Of a stretch of DNA of 64,000 nt, positions 41,837-54,649 are shown in pieces (the stretch's first letter is position 1; each line of letters begins with the position of its first letter). Origin of the DNA: Dipteris shenzhenensis (taxonomy: Eukaryota > Polypodiophyta > Polypodiopsida > Gleicheniales); the NCBI GenBank assembly GCA_047967505.1, contig CM106541.1. One strand, 5' to 3'. A program made the position numbers and the translations under genes. Below the pieces are notes generated by a model. The model worked only from the letters and a program-made list of their open reading frames with translations. It searched no databases and had not been told where the DNA came from.

Positions 41837-44190
41837 TGACATTTGGTTTAACCAATGCTCCATTAATTTTTATGACACTTATGAATAGTTTCTTGAGGCC
41901 ATATTTAGGGAAATTTTGCTATAGTATTCTTAGATGATATCCTTATCTATAGTAAAATGAGAAAAAGACACATGGAACATTTGAGGAAAGTGTTCCATTT
42001 TCTTAGAGAAATTTTTCTTTTTGCTAAAGAATCCAAATGTGAATTCTTTGCAAAAGAAGTGAGGTAATTGGGACACATTATTCCAAGAAGGGACTCATAT
42101 GGATCTTGACAGGGTAAGGGCCATATAGAAATGGCCACATCCTACAAACCTACAAGAATTTTAGTCATTCTTAGGTTTTTTAATTTTATAGTAATAGTTT
42201 CATCCAAGACTATGCTAAGATTTCTATTTTGATGACAAATCAACTTAAGGGGAAGGGAAGTGCCTTCATATGGGATGAACCTCAAAAGAAAATCTTTGAG
42301 AAGTTAAAAGTAGCTACATCATCTACTGCTATCTTAAAGGTAGTGGATCTAATGAACCATTTGTGGTTGAAATAGTGATTTTGTTATTGGGTTGGTACTT
42401 TTACAAAAGGTTGGACCAATGGCTTTTGAAAGCAAAAGCTTAGACCATGCCCAACATAATCACTTGGCATGTGAGAAGAAACTAAATGCTATAGTTTATG
42501 CTTTGAAGAAATGGAGACACTCTTTCTACAGTTCCATATTTAATATCATTTTGATCAGGAAAGCATTAAGTGGATTTGCAATCAACTAGAGCTTAAAGGA
42601 AGAAAACCTAGGTGGGTTGAACTAATGCAAGAGTTTGATATCTAATTGACATAATATAAGGAAAATTTATGATAGTAGCAATTGAATGCCAATGGTAAAT
42701 GAATTGAGCTTTGCTCAATTCTGATTTCCTAGAGTCCTTAAAAGGAAAATATGAGTTTGATCCTCACTTTTCTAAAATATGGAAAGCGATTATGAGGAGG
42801 CTTTCACTGAGGGGTCACATGGAAATGGTGACACGTCACATGTTGGTGACAAAGGACTCAAGTGGAAAAAATATACTATTGAAGAAGGCTACCTGCTCTG
42901 CAAGGGTAGAGTATGTGTCCTAGATAATAATGACATTAGGTACCAAATTCTTTCTAAATGTCATGTTAGTCCAAGTGCTAGACACTCAAGAATTTAGACT
43001 TGACGTGTGCACTTTTGAAGGGGAAATCCTTTTGGCTTGGAATAGATAAGGGGGTCCAAGATTATGTATTGAAGTGCCACTTAATGTAGGAGATCTCCTA
43101 CATCCATTGGAGATTATCTGGCAAATGGGAAAGCATCATCGTGGATTTTATTGATGGATCACCTAGAACATAGAGCGGGCATGATTTTGTGTGGGTAATT
43201 ATGGATAGATTGACCAAGATGGCTCACTTTATTCTAACCAATGAAGAGGTTAAAAGTCCAAAATTATCTAGGCTATTTATGGATCATATCTATAGATTGT
43301 ATGGGCTATCAGCCTGTATTTTTTGTGATCATGATAGCAAATTTAATAGCCACTTTTTGAGGGCTATGTTTATGAGGTTGGAAACTACTTTGAATATGAG
43401 CACCACGGATCATCCACAGAGTGATGGTCAAATTGAAAGGGTCAATTAGGTCATTGAGGATATGCTTTGAGTATATGTAAGTAGATGCAAACTAATTGGG
43501 AAAAGTATTTGCCCATATGAGAATTCCCATATAGCACAAGCATTCAACTACAAGTTTTAGTCCATTCATAATGATGTATGGATTTCAACCTAGAGTCCCA
43601 GTTGCAATAGAATTAAAAAAAGAGAAGGTTCAAGCAGCCAAAGACTTTCTCAAGGATATGAATCAAATCTTAAATTAGCTAAATATAGCACTAGAAGGGT
43701 TCAAAATAGAGCAAGGAGTTGTGCAAACCCACATCATAGAAGGTTGGAGTTTTAAGCAAAAGAGAAAGGGTACTTGAATCTTAAAAATCCCTAAAGCTTG
43801 GTAAATGTCCAAAGTTGTCTCCTAAATATTGTGGACCATACATAATACTTAAGCAAATTGGAGAACTTGCTTACAAATTAGCCTTACCAAAGGGATGTAG
43901 AGTACATCTAGTTTTTCATATAACTAGGCTAAAACGAAAGTTAGGAGATGATGATAGCCTCATTGAAAATAAAGTCCTAGTTGAGCTCATGAGCCTACAA
44001 CTTTATCACATGAACCCAAAAGAATTTTAGATAGACAAGAAAAAAGAACAAGACATACTATATACCAAGAATGTTTAGTTAAGTGGAAAGATAGACTTGA
44101 AGAGATTTCAACTTGGGAAAGGTTAAGCAATCTCTAGAGAAGGTTTTCCAATTTTGTTTTCAAGGGCATTAACCATTCTTAAGGGGAAAG
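41837..44190 (+). pseudogene. Ty3/gypsy chromovirus pol remnant, 5'-truncated
   Basis: Domains in order: reverse transcriptase from FGLTNAPLIFMTLMNSFLRP with the catalytic pair in VFLDDILIYSK near 41930; RNase H (GPMAFESKSLDHAQHNHLAC, 42400-42540); integrase zinc-binding region (GYLLCKGRVCVLDNNDIRYQ, about 42880); integrase core (VDFIDGSP near 43140, CDHDSKFNSHF near 43325, TDHPQSDGQIERVN near 43410); integrase C-terminus (SPKYCGPYIILKQIGELAYK, 43815); and a chromodomain-like end (LVKWKDRLEEISTWERL near 44090). Many stops and frameshifts interrupt it. gag, protease and the first part of RT are missing. Confidence 0.85.
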
Positions 44191-44192
44191 TA

Positions 44193-44700
44193 ATGTTACG
44201 TCAGCCATCATCATGGAAGCCCCATGACTTGGCTATAGTGAGGTGGGAAGCTGGAGGAATTAACAGTGCTTGTAGCCTCAAAGGCCTAACCTAGGGGATC
44301 CTTATGTCTAGGCATTGAGTGAAGGTGCATTAGGCCCAAGACTCACCCAAGAGAGGGCTAAAAGTCTAAGTTCCAGTGAAGGACACGTGGCACCACATGT
44401 AAGCATTGCACTAGTAGGGAGGTTTCTAGAGAGAGAGCTCAACAAGGTAGAGAGAGGAGAGAAGGAACTCAATAGGTGCTCACATACAGACATGGAGAGG
44501 ACTCTAGAAAACCATGTTGGGTGATGAATATCTCATATAGCCCTCTATTTTGGTGTTGATATTTTAGCTCTCCAATGAGAAGAGATTTGTTTTCTTGAAA
44601 GAAAATTTGAGCAGCTCAAGCACTTGCTAAGCTCTTTTTTGTATCAAAAGTACAATTGTTTTGTAATACAAGCTCATTAATATATACACACAATTTTCTA
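44193..44700 (+). repeat. Candidate 3' LTR of the gypsy remnant
   Basis: Just after the chromodomain a polypurine tract AAGGGGAAAG (44180-44190) precedes TGTTACGTCAGCC, the normal PPT-TG border. The right border is uncertain and no 5' LTR is in view. Confidence 0.45.
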
Positions 44701-45814
44701 TTCATGGTGAGTGTCGAGAGTAAAGCATTGCCTTCTTAGAGGTAGTGCTATAGTTTCACTTTTTTTTTTTTTTAATTTAATTGAGTTTCTTGAAGATGGT
44801 ATGCACTTAGGTCACGTCATCTAAACAAAAGATATAGCAATTGATCTACCTAGTGATGATATGGTTAGCAAACAAAGCATAGCATGTATCTAAAAATCTT
44901 GATATTTATATGAATTTTGGAAAATTTTGAGATATAGTCCCATTTAAGCTTTAGGATTTCTATTTATTTAAGGGCTTCAAAAAAAAAATGTGGGGTTGAC
45001 ATGGGTGGTTTCAACTGGTTGGTTACAACCATCGTGAGATGATGGGCATGTCTTGTTTGACCATCAAGGTGTTTGATGTGGCCACTATGCCCATAGTATA
45101 CTTTTACCCATTACGGTGGTCAATGTATGCCACTTGCACATGGAGTTGGCTTGGTTATGCAAGTTATTCCATTAAGTGTAGTGGTTGGCATGGTCTTATG
45201 TCCTCCACCAAGAATCCTATTCATGGCTGCGAAGACGCGTGAGCAATTCCATGTCCAAGGACCAACATGGTGGTCATAGTAGCATCTTAACCTATGTGGC
45301 ATGCTAGCATGATGCAAAAGATCCAATGATGCTAGTAGTGTTGGTGCAATAATGGAGTACATCGAGATGTCAACTTGCAAAAGTTTTGTTGTGTATCCAC
45401 AAGGTTGACCTTGGTGTGTTTCAACAGTGATAAATACAAAAAAATGTAAAATTTTCATGAAAATATATTGGGGTCGTCCCTTTCATGTCACTAAGAAATT
45501 CTAGACAGCATGTGCACTATTCCATTTCATCATGGCCCACACCCACTTATTTTATAATCTGCCCCACCAATGCATGTAGCAGCACATCCCAAAACTGGTT
45601 CTGTGATTGGGTATATTGGATCGTGCATTGACCTTGAATTTGCATGGATGGTTGAGTGGCCTTGATCTCAATCTATATCTTGAATGATTTTGACTTCTTG
45701 GGGTCCTTTTGAATGTAGTAAAACACCTCATGGATGGAGTGAAAGAGCTAGAGTACGCTCAAGATAGTAGAATATTGTTTCTATAAGATGAGAGCTCCCT
45801 CCCTAGCTAGTCTC
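44701..45814. other. Intergenic DNA, no gene seen
   Basis: A poly-T run (44760-44774) and ORFs on both strands over 45039-45458 with no recognisable content. Nothing else is supported. Confidence 0.45.
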
Positions 45815-46430
45815 ACATACCAATTGTTGTCTTTGTCTCTCTCATTTCAAGGTTTTGAGGGTGTTATTCACCTAGAGTCATGTTGTTGCTCATTGTAGCA
45901 TAGGTTTTCACAAGTGTAGCACAGTTCCTTTGGTTGTATTCCAGTGACAAGTGTAGACTAAAGCATGGAAAGCAGCTCTTGTGCATAACCGGTTAGGTGA
46001 GAAACTGGGCTTGATCACAACGATGGATTGAGGCTCTCACCTCCATTTGGGTTCAAGGGTTTAGAAGGTGGTTGCACGGTTTAAAGGGAGGATAGGTTTG
46101 AGAAGGCTAACTAGGAGATCCAGGGTTTAGAGAGGGTTGCATGGTTTAGGAGGAGTTCAAGGTTGAGGAGTGGAGAGCTAGTATCCTTCACCATTTGAGG
46201 GAGTAAAGGGTTGAGAAGGAGGATCAAGGGAGGAAGAAGGAGATGGAGGGAAGAGGAAATGGGAGGAGGGAGTGACGAAGAAGATGAAGGAAGAAGGGAT
46301 GGAGGGAGGAGGAGATGGGATGAGGGAGTGATAGTGTATGGGAGTATGGACACAAAGGAGACCAATCACACAAACACAAAATTAAACTTGAATACTGGAC
46401 CTCAAAGAGTGGGAGCTTCTTTCCATTGAG
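45815..46430 (+). repeat. Dispersed direct repeat, copy 1
   Basis: It starts TGTTGTCTTTGTCTCTC and matches 50171 onward: shared blocks include GGTTTTGAGGGTGTT, CTCATTGTAGCATAGGT, CTAAAGCATGGAAAGCAG, GGCTTGATCACAA and GTTGAGAAGGAGG-type GA-rich DNA, ending near CCCCAAAGA(A/G)TGGGAG. Copies lie in the same orientation 4.35 kb apart and could be LTRs or members of one repeat family. Confidence 0.75.
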
Positions 46431-46479
46431 AGAGATTTATACATGTCAGTCTCTATACAATTTGTAGGAGATGTCTCAG

Positions 46480-46670
46480 TGCAACTGCTTTTGTAGGAGA
46501 CCTACCACCTCTTGGGTAAGAGTCTCTACACTTTTTCTAGCAAACCTCAAGGGTGGTATGTCTTTTGAAGGAGACCTCTTGGGTCCAAGTCTCTACTCTT
46601 TTTGTAGGAAACCTCAAGGGTGGGACCTCTATTGTAGGAGACCTCTTGGGTAAGAGTCTCTACACTTTGT
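46480..46670. repeat. Short tandem repeat (GGAGACCTCTTGGGTAAGAG)
   Basis: Units of about 65-90 bp alternate GTAGGAGACCTCTTGGGTAA GAGTCTCTACACTTT and AGGAAACCTCAAGGGTGG. Confidence 0.7.
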
Positions 46671-48834
46671 ATCCATATCCAACTCCCATGTGGGTATCTA
46701 ATTTGGATTATTGAGATCATGAAGTTCATCGTTGGAATCATAGATTACACCTTCCATTGGAAATTCAATGGGTGTCTGAGAAATATGTGTTCTTGGGGGA
46801 GAGGAAGAGGTTGTAGATGATAGACATGACGTGCAAGAAAGTAGTGAATTAGAGGAGGAGGAATCCAGGAGGTTGGTGGGAAGTGGAGGAAGAGCAGGGA
46901 GAATGGATTAGCGACTTGATAATCCTCTAGGGAAGGGTTTTCCAATGGGGGGAAAAAGTTAGGTGTTATTAGATGGTAGGATTGAGACTCCTAGATTAGT
47001 AGGAAGTGTTGAGAGGCATGAGCAAAGAGGCATCGCAAGAAATATGGGTTAGCATGGATCTCAAGAAGGGCACAGAGTATGTTACTAGAGTTAGGAAGGG
47101 ATGTGAGAAGATCAAAAAAGAGAGTGGAAAATTAGATTTAAGGTAAACGACATATTCTCCAGATAGATATTTGTTGATTTTTGAAGGCATAGTAAGCTTC
47201 AAGGTTGGATTTGACTTGGAATTATACCCCAGGAGGTTGATGGTGCTTGTTGCAATAGGGGAAATTGTCCAAATACTACCCAAAGAGGAGGACTTCCCAT
47301 CAAGCATTCATATGTAAGCATTGCATCCACTTTTACCCATATGAGGTTTGCATGAGCTGAGAGACATAATACATTTCTTTCATCCTCATCCATTTTTGGG
47401 CATAGATCATGGAGAGTATTTGCATCCACTGGCTTGCTCCAATCAAGATCAAATACTGCATTTAGCATCTTGAGTTGCAAGTGTTGCCACTTAATTCAAG
47501 TTCATCCTTTGAGATGATCTTCTTGCTCAAGGACTACAACAAGATCTTGGTACAATGTGGTGGTGCCTTATCTTTCCATTCCATTGTTGCTTGTCTGATA
47601 CCATACTAGCGAAAAGTTCTGATCATTGTTGCAATCGTTGACTATGATGCTACATGATGTGAAATGTGGGATTTCCTTGCTTGTATTGATTATACACTTG
47701 GCTTCCATGCCCCCTTGTGTCACCCTAATCTTTATCCTGAATGGCATCCTACTGTAAAGTATCATTGCATTTGGTTTATGGTTGTAGCAACGGAGCAATA
47801 GAGTCAACGACATTGTTGACTTGTGATTCTTGTAGAGACGCACTATCTGGTCCACTAGTGAAGTCTTTGCGAGACATGCTTGCAACTTGTATTTCTTTCC
47901 TTCAATCAATCTATGTTGTCTATTGCAGTAGCAATTTTGCATTGAGTTGTAACTTTTTTTGGCAGAGTTCCACATTGTTAACCTCAATAATTTGCTTTGA
48001 TTGTCACCCGTCCATGTCATCATCATTGAGAGTGGATGGGGGCTCTACTTCCCATCCAGGAGACAATATCAATGCATCAAGTTTCTCTATTTCTTGTATT
48101 GAGAGTGGTGTAGAGGCTTCCTATTTCTGTATCTCAAATCCAATGATAATGGCTAGTGGATGGGCAATGTAGCTCTTGCCACTATGGGTGGTGGATACAT
48201 ACTTTGTTTAGCCAGCAAAGATATGCATTGAGGCCAATCCTATATTTTTTGTCTGCCAAGGAGTGTAAGATGTCTTACTAACATGAAGTGTGTTCTCACT
48301 CCCAATTCTAGTCACAAACTTCGCTACTTCTTTGCATATTGGGTCCAAAAACATATCATGGCATATTCCTTTGCCTTGGGACTTTATGCCAGTCCTAAAT
48401 TTCTAAGAAATGTGCATTTAAATGCTTCATTGGATACTCTTCTTATAGAGCTACAAATGAGAAAGCATCTTGAATTGTTGATCTACTAAGGCAGATGTGT
48501 ATAGGCTTTTGATTATTCGTCACTATCCATACTTATCCACCTCCAAGTCTCTACTTTGATATGATGTTGACGGTGTGAGTTGAATGATGTATTCTATCAT
48601 AGCAGGTATTGGTGGTAAGAAGGATTGTATTCTATCATAGCAGGTATTGGTAAGAAGGATTGTAGCTTCTCAAAAAAAAATCCTAGCCCCTTGGACTGTA
48701 AGAAGTTGCATGCATTAGCTGGCATCTTAAATGTGGAGATTCTTGGCCATACAAGCTGTATTGTCCTGGAACCATGATATCATCATAGTTCAGTACACTG
48801 CTTTGTCCTTGATATTCCACTTGAAATGTTATGT
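46671..48834. other. Unrecognised region with broken minus-strand coding-like frames
   Basis: Minus-strand ORFs at 47199-47480 (DWSKPVDANTLHDLCPKMDE) and 47568-48026 (KYKLQACLAKTSLVDQIVRL) have fairly coding-like composition, but I do not recognise them. A 36-bp duplication (TGTATTCTATCATAGCAGGT) lies at 48590 and 48626. No gene is claimed. Confidence 0.4.
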
Positions 48835-49930
48835 AGGGGTATGGTGGGGTGGAGAGAGGAAGAGGTAGGGGGATGGTGGGGTGCAGAGAGGAAGGGAGTG
48901 GTGGGTTGGAGAGATACGACGGGGTGGAGAGAGGAAGGGGGTGTAGAGAGACATAGGGGATGGTGGAGACAGAAAGGGAGTGTAGAGAGGTAGGGGATGG
49001 TGGGGTGGAGAGAGGAAAGGAATCGTGGGATGGAGAGAGATAATGGGGTGGAGAGCGGAAGGGGGTGTAGAGAGAGATAGGGGATGGGGTGGAGAGAGAA
49101 AGGGAGTGTAGAGAGGTAGGGGATGGTGGGGTGGAGAGAGGAAGGGAATCGTGGGATGGAGAGAGATGGTGGGGTGGAGAGCAGAAGGGGGTGGAGAGAG
49201 AGATAGGGGATGGTGGGGTGGAGAGAGAAAGGGAGTGTAGAGAGGTACGGGATGGTGGGGTGGAGAGAGGAAGGGAATCGTGGGATGGAGAGCGTTGGTG
49301 GGGTGGAGAGCGAAAGGGGGTGTAGAGAGAGATAGTGAGAGAGAAAGGGGGATTACCTTGAGTGATACAAGTGGAGGTGATGGAGATGGGGGGTGTGGGG
49401 ATTACCTTGAGTGCAAGGAGAGAGAAAGGGGGATTACCTTGAGTGGTGCAGGTGGAGGTGATGGAGATGGGGGGTGTGGGGGATTTTGATGGAGAAGTGA
49501 TGGTGGAGGGAGGGATGGACGGAAAAAGTGGAGGTGGTGGGGGGGAAGGGAGAAAGTGGGAGGTGGAGATTGAGGTGGTGGAGATAGAGGGGGGAGCTTG
49601 ACGGAAAAAGTGGTGGTGGAGGGGATGGAGATGGTGAGTGGGAGGTGGAGGGGATGGATGATGAAAGTGATGCTAGAGGGGGAAGGTTTGACGAAAAAAG
49701 TGGTGGTGAAGGGGGAGATTGACGGAAAAAGTGGTAGTAGAGGGGAGAGAGAAGATGAAAGGAAAGTGGAGGAGACAGGGGAGGAGCTAGACAGAAAAAG
49801 AGGTGGTGGTGGTGATGGTGGAGATGGTGGATGGAAGGTGGAGGACAGAAAAGATGGAGGCTTGATGGAACTTGGAGATGGAGGAGAGATGGAAGTGTCT
49901 TGGAAAAGTGAGGGGCGGGGGTTGCTTTTA
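48835..49930. repeat. GA-rich minisatellite, period about 126-128 bp in its core
   Basis: AATCGTGGGATGGAGAG starts at 49021, 49147 and 49275, with GGGGATGGTGGGGTGGAGAG blocks between. From 49340 on it becomes a looser GGAGGTGGTGGAGATGG-type tract. ORFs through it (49089-49325, 49598-49933) are composition artefacts. Confidence 0.9.
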
Positions 49931-50170
49931 TAGGATGTGGGGGGTTTAAGGGTTAAGTTTTTGTGATTAGTGTACTAATGTGCTTATGTAAGTCAACATT
50001 GTTTAGAATGTAAATCCCATTCTTTTGCAACAATTGGAAGCATTTTTTCACTCCTTTGCCTTGAGGGATGCGTCTTGAAAGGTTTTTCGAAGGAATTCTT
50101 TTTCACACATGCAAACACGTACTTCGCTTTTGCTTCAAGTGCTAACCTCCCAGTCAACTACACCAAAATG

Positions 50171-50850
50171 TTGTCATTGTCTCTCCCAAGTCTAGGTTTT
50201 GAGGGTGTTGGTCACCTACAGTTGTGTCGTTACTCATTGTAGCATAGGTGTTCACCAGTGTAGCATAGGTCTTGGGGTCGTATTCTAGTGAGAGGTGTAG
50301 GCTAAAGCATGGAAAGCAGACCTCATACACGCTTGAGTGAGAAAGAAGGCTTGATCACAAATGGTGGAGGGAGGCTCTCGCCTCCACGGAAGTTAGAAGG
50401 GGGTTGCATGGTTTAGAAGGGGGATAGGGTCGAGAGAGCTATCTAGAAGTTCTAGGGTTCAGAGAGGGTTACAGGGTTTAAGAGGAGTCCATGGCTGAGG
50501 AGTTGAGAGCTAGTCTCCTTTATGACTTTAAGGGATAACGGTTGAGGAGGAGAGACAAGGGAGGAGGGAGGAGGAAGAAGGACGAGGAAGGAAGGAGGGA
50601 GGAGGAGGAGGGAGGAGGAAGAAGGGAGGAGGAGGAAGGGAGGAGGAGGAGGAGGAGGAAGAAGAGGAGGGCGGAGGAGGAGGGGGAGGGGGAGGAGATG
50701 GGAGCAAGAGTACAAGGGTAGGGAGTGTGAGGGTAAGGGCATGCTAGAACACGATAGTGTAAGGAAGCATGGACACAATGGAGATCAATCACATGAACAC
50801 AATAGTGAGCTTGAACACTAAACCCCAAAGAATGGGAGATTGTGGGAACC
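50171..50850 (+). repeat. Dispersed direct repeat, copy 2
   Basis: Homologous to 45815-46430, with an expanded GGAGGA tract at 50560-50700. Followed at 50850-50945 by three units of about 33 bp containing GTCC(C/A)T(A/C)CACAAAGTGGGGGGACC, a relative of the short repeat that follows copy 1. Confidence 0.75.
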
Positions 50851-51529
50851 TCATGAGTCCCTACACAAAGTGGGGGACCCTCATGAGTCCATCCACAAAG
50901 TGGGGGGACCCTTTGAGTCCCTCCATAAAGTGGGGGGACCTCCAAAAGTGTATGCTTTTAGTATTTCTCTCTCTAGTTTTAGTATTTCTCTCTCTAGATC
51001 TTGATTTTGCAAGTATGATTGGATCTTTTTTAGAGAGGATTTTGGATATCATCATCCTTTCAGATTCATCATACCATCTTTCAAGCTCAAGCTATTACAA
51101 GCGGAGCTTTGCCACTACTCTATACACACAATGATCTCATCATCATTGCTCTAGAGTGCACTTCTGGCCTTGTTGCCACAGGGTTAACACTTGTAAAACA
51201 CATACAAAGATTAGCAAGGATGACATCAACCTTATTCATTCTATCTTCATCCTTCTACTTGCCTCTTGTAGTCACCACCATTGACTCCAAGCTCTACCAT
51301 CATAATTTTTCACAAACCTTAATCCCAAGGTTCAAACCTTAGGCCACATGGTAGATTGCCATGTGACATACCTGATCAATGGCCTATATAAGGTAAGGTT
51401 GGGAAAAAAACATGCCACGTGGATAAATCGCCACATTAGTACCTTATGCTTGCAGCATCAATAAGACATATGCCAGAACCACATCATCAATGGACATGTG
51501 CCCTGATAGTACATTGAACTATTAATGCT

Positions 51530-51800
51530 ACAAGTCCGTGCATAACCCCACACATCTATGTGTATCAAATCCAGAGTACCTCTTGCTCAAGAAGTGCTTC
51601 TCCCCGAGTTGAATCTTGATTGTTTACCAAAGCAATATTTTCCTAGAAACTGAAGTTTAAGAATGCCAATCAACAAATTTTAATTTCTCAATTGCATCAA
51701 ACTTTTGAAGTTGACATGACCATATCTTTTGTACCATGTTGCAGAAAGTGACATCGGATTGTGGTTGAACTCACATGGCATGAAAGTCTGGTACTGAAGC
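51530..51800 (-). pseudogene. Ty1/copia GAG-pre-integrase fragment
   Basis: The minus strand reads TWYKRYGHVNFKSLMQL, then about 30 residues later YCFGKQSRFNSG, then ARGTLDLIHIDVWG. This matches the copia pattern LWH-RxGHxN, GKQxR, LDxIHxDxWG. Stops and missing Cys residues show decay. Neighbouring pol domains were not found. Confidence 0.65.
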
Positions 51801-52398
51801 TAGGATTTTAAATAAGTGTCCTTCATTGGAGGCTTTTTCAAGTACCTAATATTCTATAGATTTTTCTTTGATTGTACATTCATCTCCGTCAAAGATGACT
51901 CTATAGACATGTTCCAAGAATGAATATATACATACCCCTTTAGGGTTAGGTTTATTTAGGGTTTCCAACCCTTGTGCCTTTTAGCACTCTTTGTGTTAGT
52001 GCTATGCACAGTATGAACACATGATGTTGAGATGAATCCTCAACATTCAAGGTCAAGCCATAGCAATTGGTGATGTCAAGAAGAAGAAGGTTTTAAATTT
52101 TTTTACCTATAACTATTGTAAGATCCCATTTCTTTTTTCAAAGATACTTCATGCAAAAATGCCACACTTGTCAAGGAATCAGTCATCTTGCAACTTGCAA
52201 GGGATTGCAAGAAACATTGAGAGATGGGCAATTTTGTAAGCGCATCACACGACAACCAAGATGGAATCCTCGAATTGTAAGAGGAGCATGATTAGAATCA
52301 TTTAAACACGTGATCTTCTCATGCTGTGTAATCCTGTATGTATAGAAGATGAGTGCAATGCTTATCATGTTGTGTCACGTGTTGGCATTGAGAGGGGA

Positions 52399-52730
52399 TG
52401 TTGGAATCTCTATGTGCTACAAGCAAGAGGATTCCATGGGTGTGAGTGTGGCTAAACATGTGAAGGATAAGCCACTGAGGAGTACGTGAGTGTATTAGGG
52501 GATAGGGACCCAATCCAAAGTTTTGTATAAGTATACACATGGTTGAGTTGTGTGGTGTGAAATAAAGTCCAAACTTTGGGGCTCGATATATTGGCTTTCT
52601 TGCTCTCTCTCCCATGTTTAGTTTTGTGAGCTCTCTCTTTCCTCTTAAGAATGTTTCACCTTTAAGTGTTCCGTCTCTCTTGAGCATCTTGATCCTAAAA
52701 TTCTTCACATTTTGTGTTCCATCTGTGCAC
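52399..52730 (+). repeat. Candidate LTR (TGTTGGAATC...TGTGCA)
   Basis: TGTTGGAATCTC, a common copia LTR start, directly follows a purine tract TTGAGAGGGGA. Inside are a TATA-like TATAAGTATACAC near 52529 and an AATAAA-type signal near 52560. The right end at TGTGCA is a guess and no partner LTR is in view. Confidence 0.4.
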
Positions 52731-52744
52731 TGCTTAGACTTTAA

Positions 52745-53055
52745 TTTGCTAATTAAAGTATGATTTTCAAATTTATAAGTCCCATGCTTTAATATAAATT
52801 TGTGCTATAGTCTCATGCTTTAATTTATATTAGTACTCTTTAATTTATAGGTCTTATGGTTTAATTCAAATATGAGTACTTTTTAGTTTGTAAGTTTGCT
52901 CTTAAATTTAAATACGAGTACTTTTTAATTTATAAGTCTCGCTTTGATTTAAATATGAGTACTTTTCAATCTACAACTCTCCCAACTTGACTAATATTTC
53001 AGTACATTTTAATTTATAAGACCGACACTTTAATTTAAATATGAGTACTAAAAAT
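52745..53055. repeat. AT-rich repeat of about 60 bp (AATTTATAAGTC / AAATATGAGTACT)
   Basis: AATATGAGTACTTTTTA followed by TTTATAAGTC recurs about five times with drift. Confidence 0.7.
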
Positions 53056-54645
53056 TCTTACCACGTTGTTATATGTTCTACCAATCTTGCATTTTCTTAA
53101 TATTTTTTACTTTAATTCGTGAGGTTATATATTTAAGAAATTGAATAATATACATGACCAATCAATCTTGTTTTTATTTATATTAGCACCTTATTTAATG
53201 TTGTTTTTTATTGATCAAGTTGTATATTTATGAACTTCAATAATATACAGAGAATATACATGACTATTTTATGTTGTTTTAAAGCTATATTAACATCTTA
53301 TTCATGTATATGAATGTCTTGTTGTTCAAGGCTGAAAATTTGGCAAATGGAGGAGCTAGATCCATCAATAGATGATCCTTAGGATGAGGTAGACCCATCA
53401 ATGGATGATCCATAGTATACAAATATGGAGTTTGTAATTTAGGGACAAGATTTGCAAGCAGAGTTGAATCACACATAGGCACAATCAATTTTAGGAGAAA
53501 AAAGACTTTGCTAGGAAAGGAGAGTTTAGGAGGCTTTAATGTTAGTCCCATTGATGATGATACAATAATAGGGGACCCACTTAGACAAGTAGCTAAACTA
53601 TGTCCATCATAGCTTATAAGAAATATATTGTTTCTTCGCTCATAGGAATAGGTCCTCTCAACCAAAGCTAGCAAACATGCCAGACAACTAGAAAATTCAT
53701 GCTACTTTATCCAAGAAGTGTGCATCCATCATAGCTTGCATTATCATGTGAATTTGATGGACAAACACCATCTATTTGGAATAGGAAAGGGTGCACTAGT
53801 GAGGTGTAAGAGAGTCAACAAAGAGAATAGAGAAGTGGGGCCCATGGGTCCATGTGTGCTGACACCACAAGCACATAGTCACTTGGTCAAGCTAGAAGAG
53901 CTAGCCATTCCTTTAGTGAGACAAGCTATCACCATAGAGCAACTGCAAGCTTGAGTTACATCCCAACCTAAAGAGATTATAAGACTACATGCTCATGTGG
54001 AAATGCTAGAGGCTGATAACACACGATATAGAAACATATTTGGAGACATTACAAACGAGGCATGACTCATTCAATTTCACTCAATTCATTAATCTAGACA
54101 CACAAGACATAGGACCAAGCTCACAAAGAACAAAAAGAGGGGGGCCCTAGTTCAATTGTTGCTTAAGAGTATTGGTCATGATGGACACATTTAAAACCTT
54201 ATGAAACTTTCTTTGATGGACATGATGTATGTCTTATGTAATTTTGTGAACATGTGAATTTATTTTCCTGAAATTGTTTTCTTTTGCATGCCTTTGAGAG
54301 AATTTAGTCTTTCTAAAAGTAGTGTGTACATAACGTTAAAGATTTTTGCAAGAAAAGTATACATGGGATTACAAGAGCATAGCAATATCAAGTGCACAAT
54401 GTCATTGCATTAGATTTTTGCATTTACAAGAGACAAAATGCTGATTAAATATCATAGTGCATATTCTCATTTTCATCTTTGAGTAATTACACAAGGCTTA
54501 TATCTGCATATGTGTATTGTTGAACATTCTATGTTGCATTTAGTATGGGTATAAAATTACCAGTCTCCTCAACCTCAATTGCTTCACTGAGTAATTCAAG
54601 CTCGTCCTCCTATTCATTGAGTAAGTCAAACTATTCCTTCTCTTC
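53056..54645. other. Intergenic DNA, no supported gene
   Basis: The inverted motif GGATGAGGTAGACCCATCAA TGGATGATC is partly doubled near 53365-53410. ORFs at 53285-53674 and 53718-53954 are unrecognised. Confidence 0.4.
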
Positions 54646-54649
54646 AATG

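Noticed and set aside
45039-45458. Overlapping ORFs on both strands
   Set aside because: Neither shows a recognisable domain and both are of chance length for the composition.
49089-49933. Glu/Gly/Arg-rich ORFs
   Set aside because: Translations of the GA-rich minisatellite.
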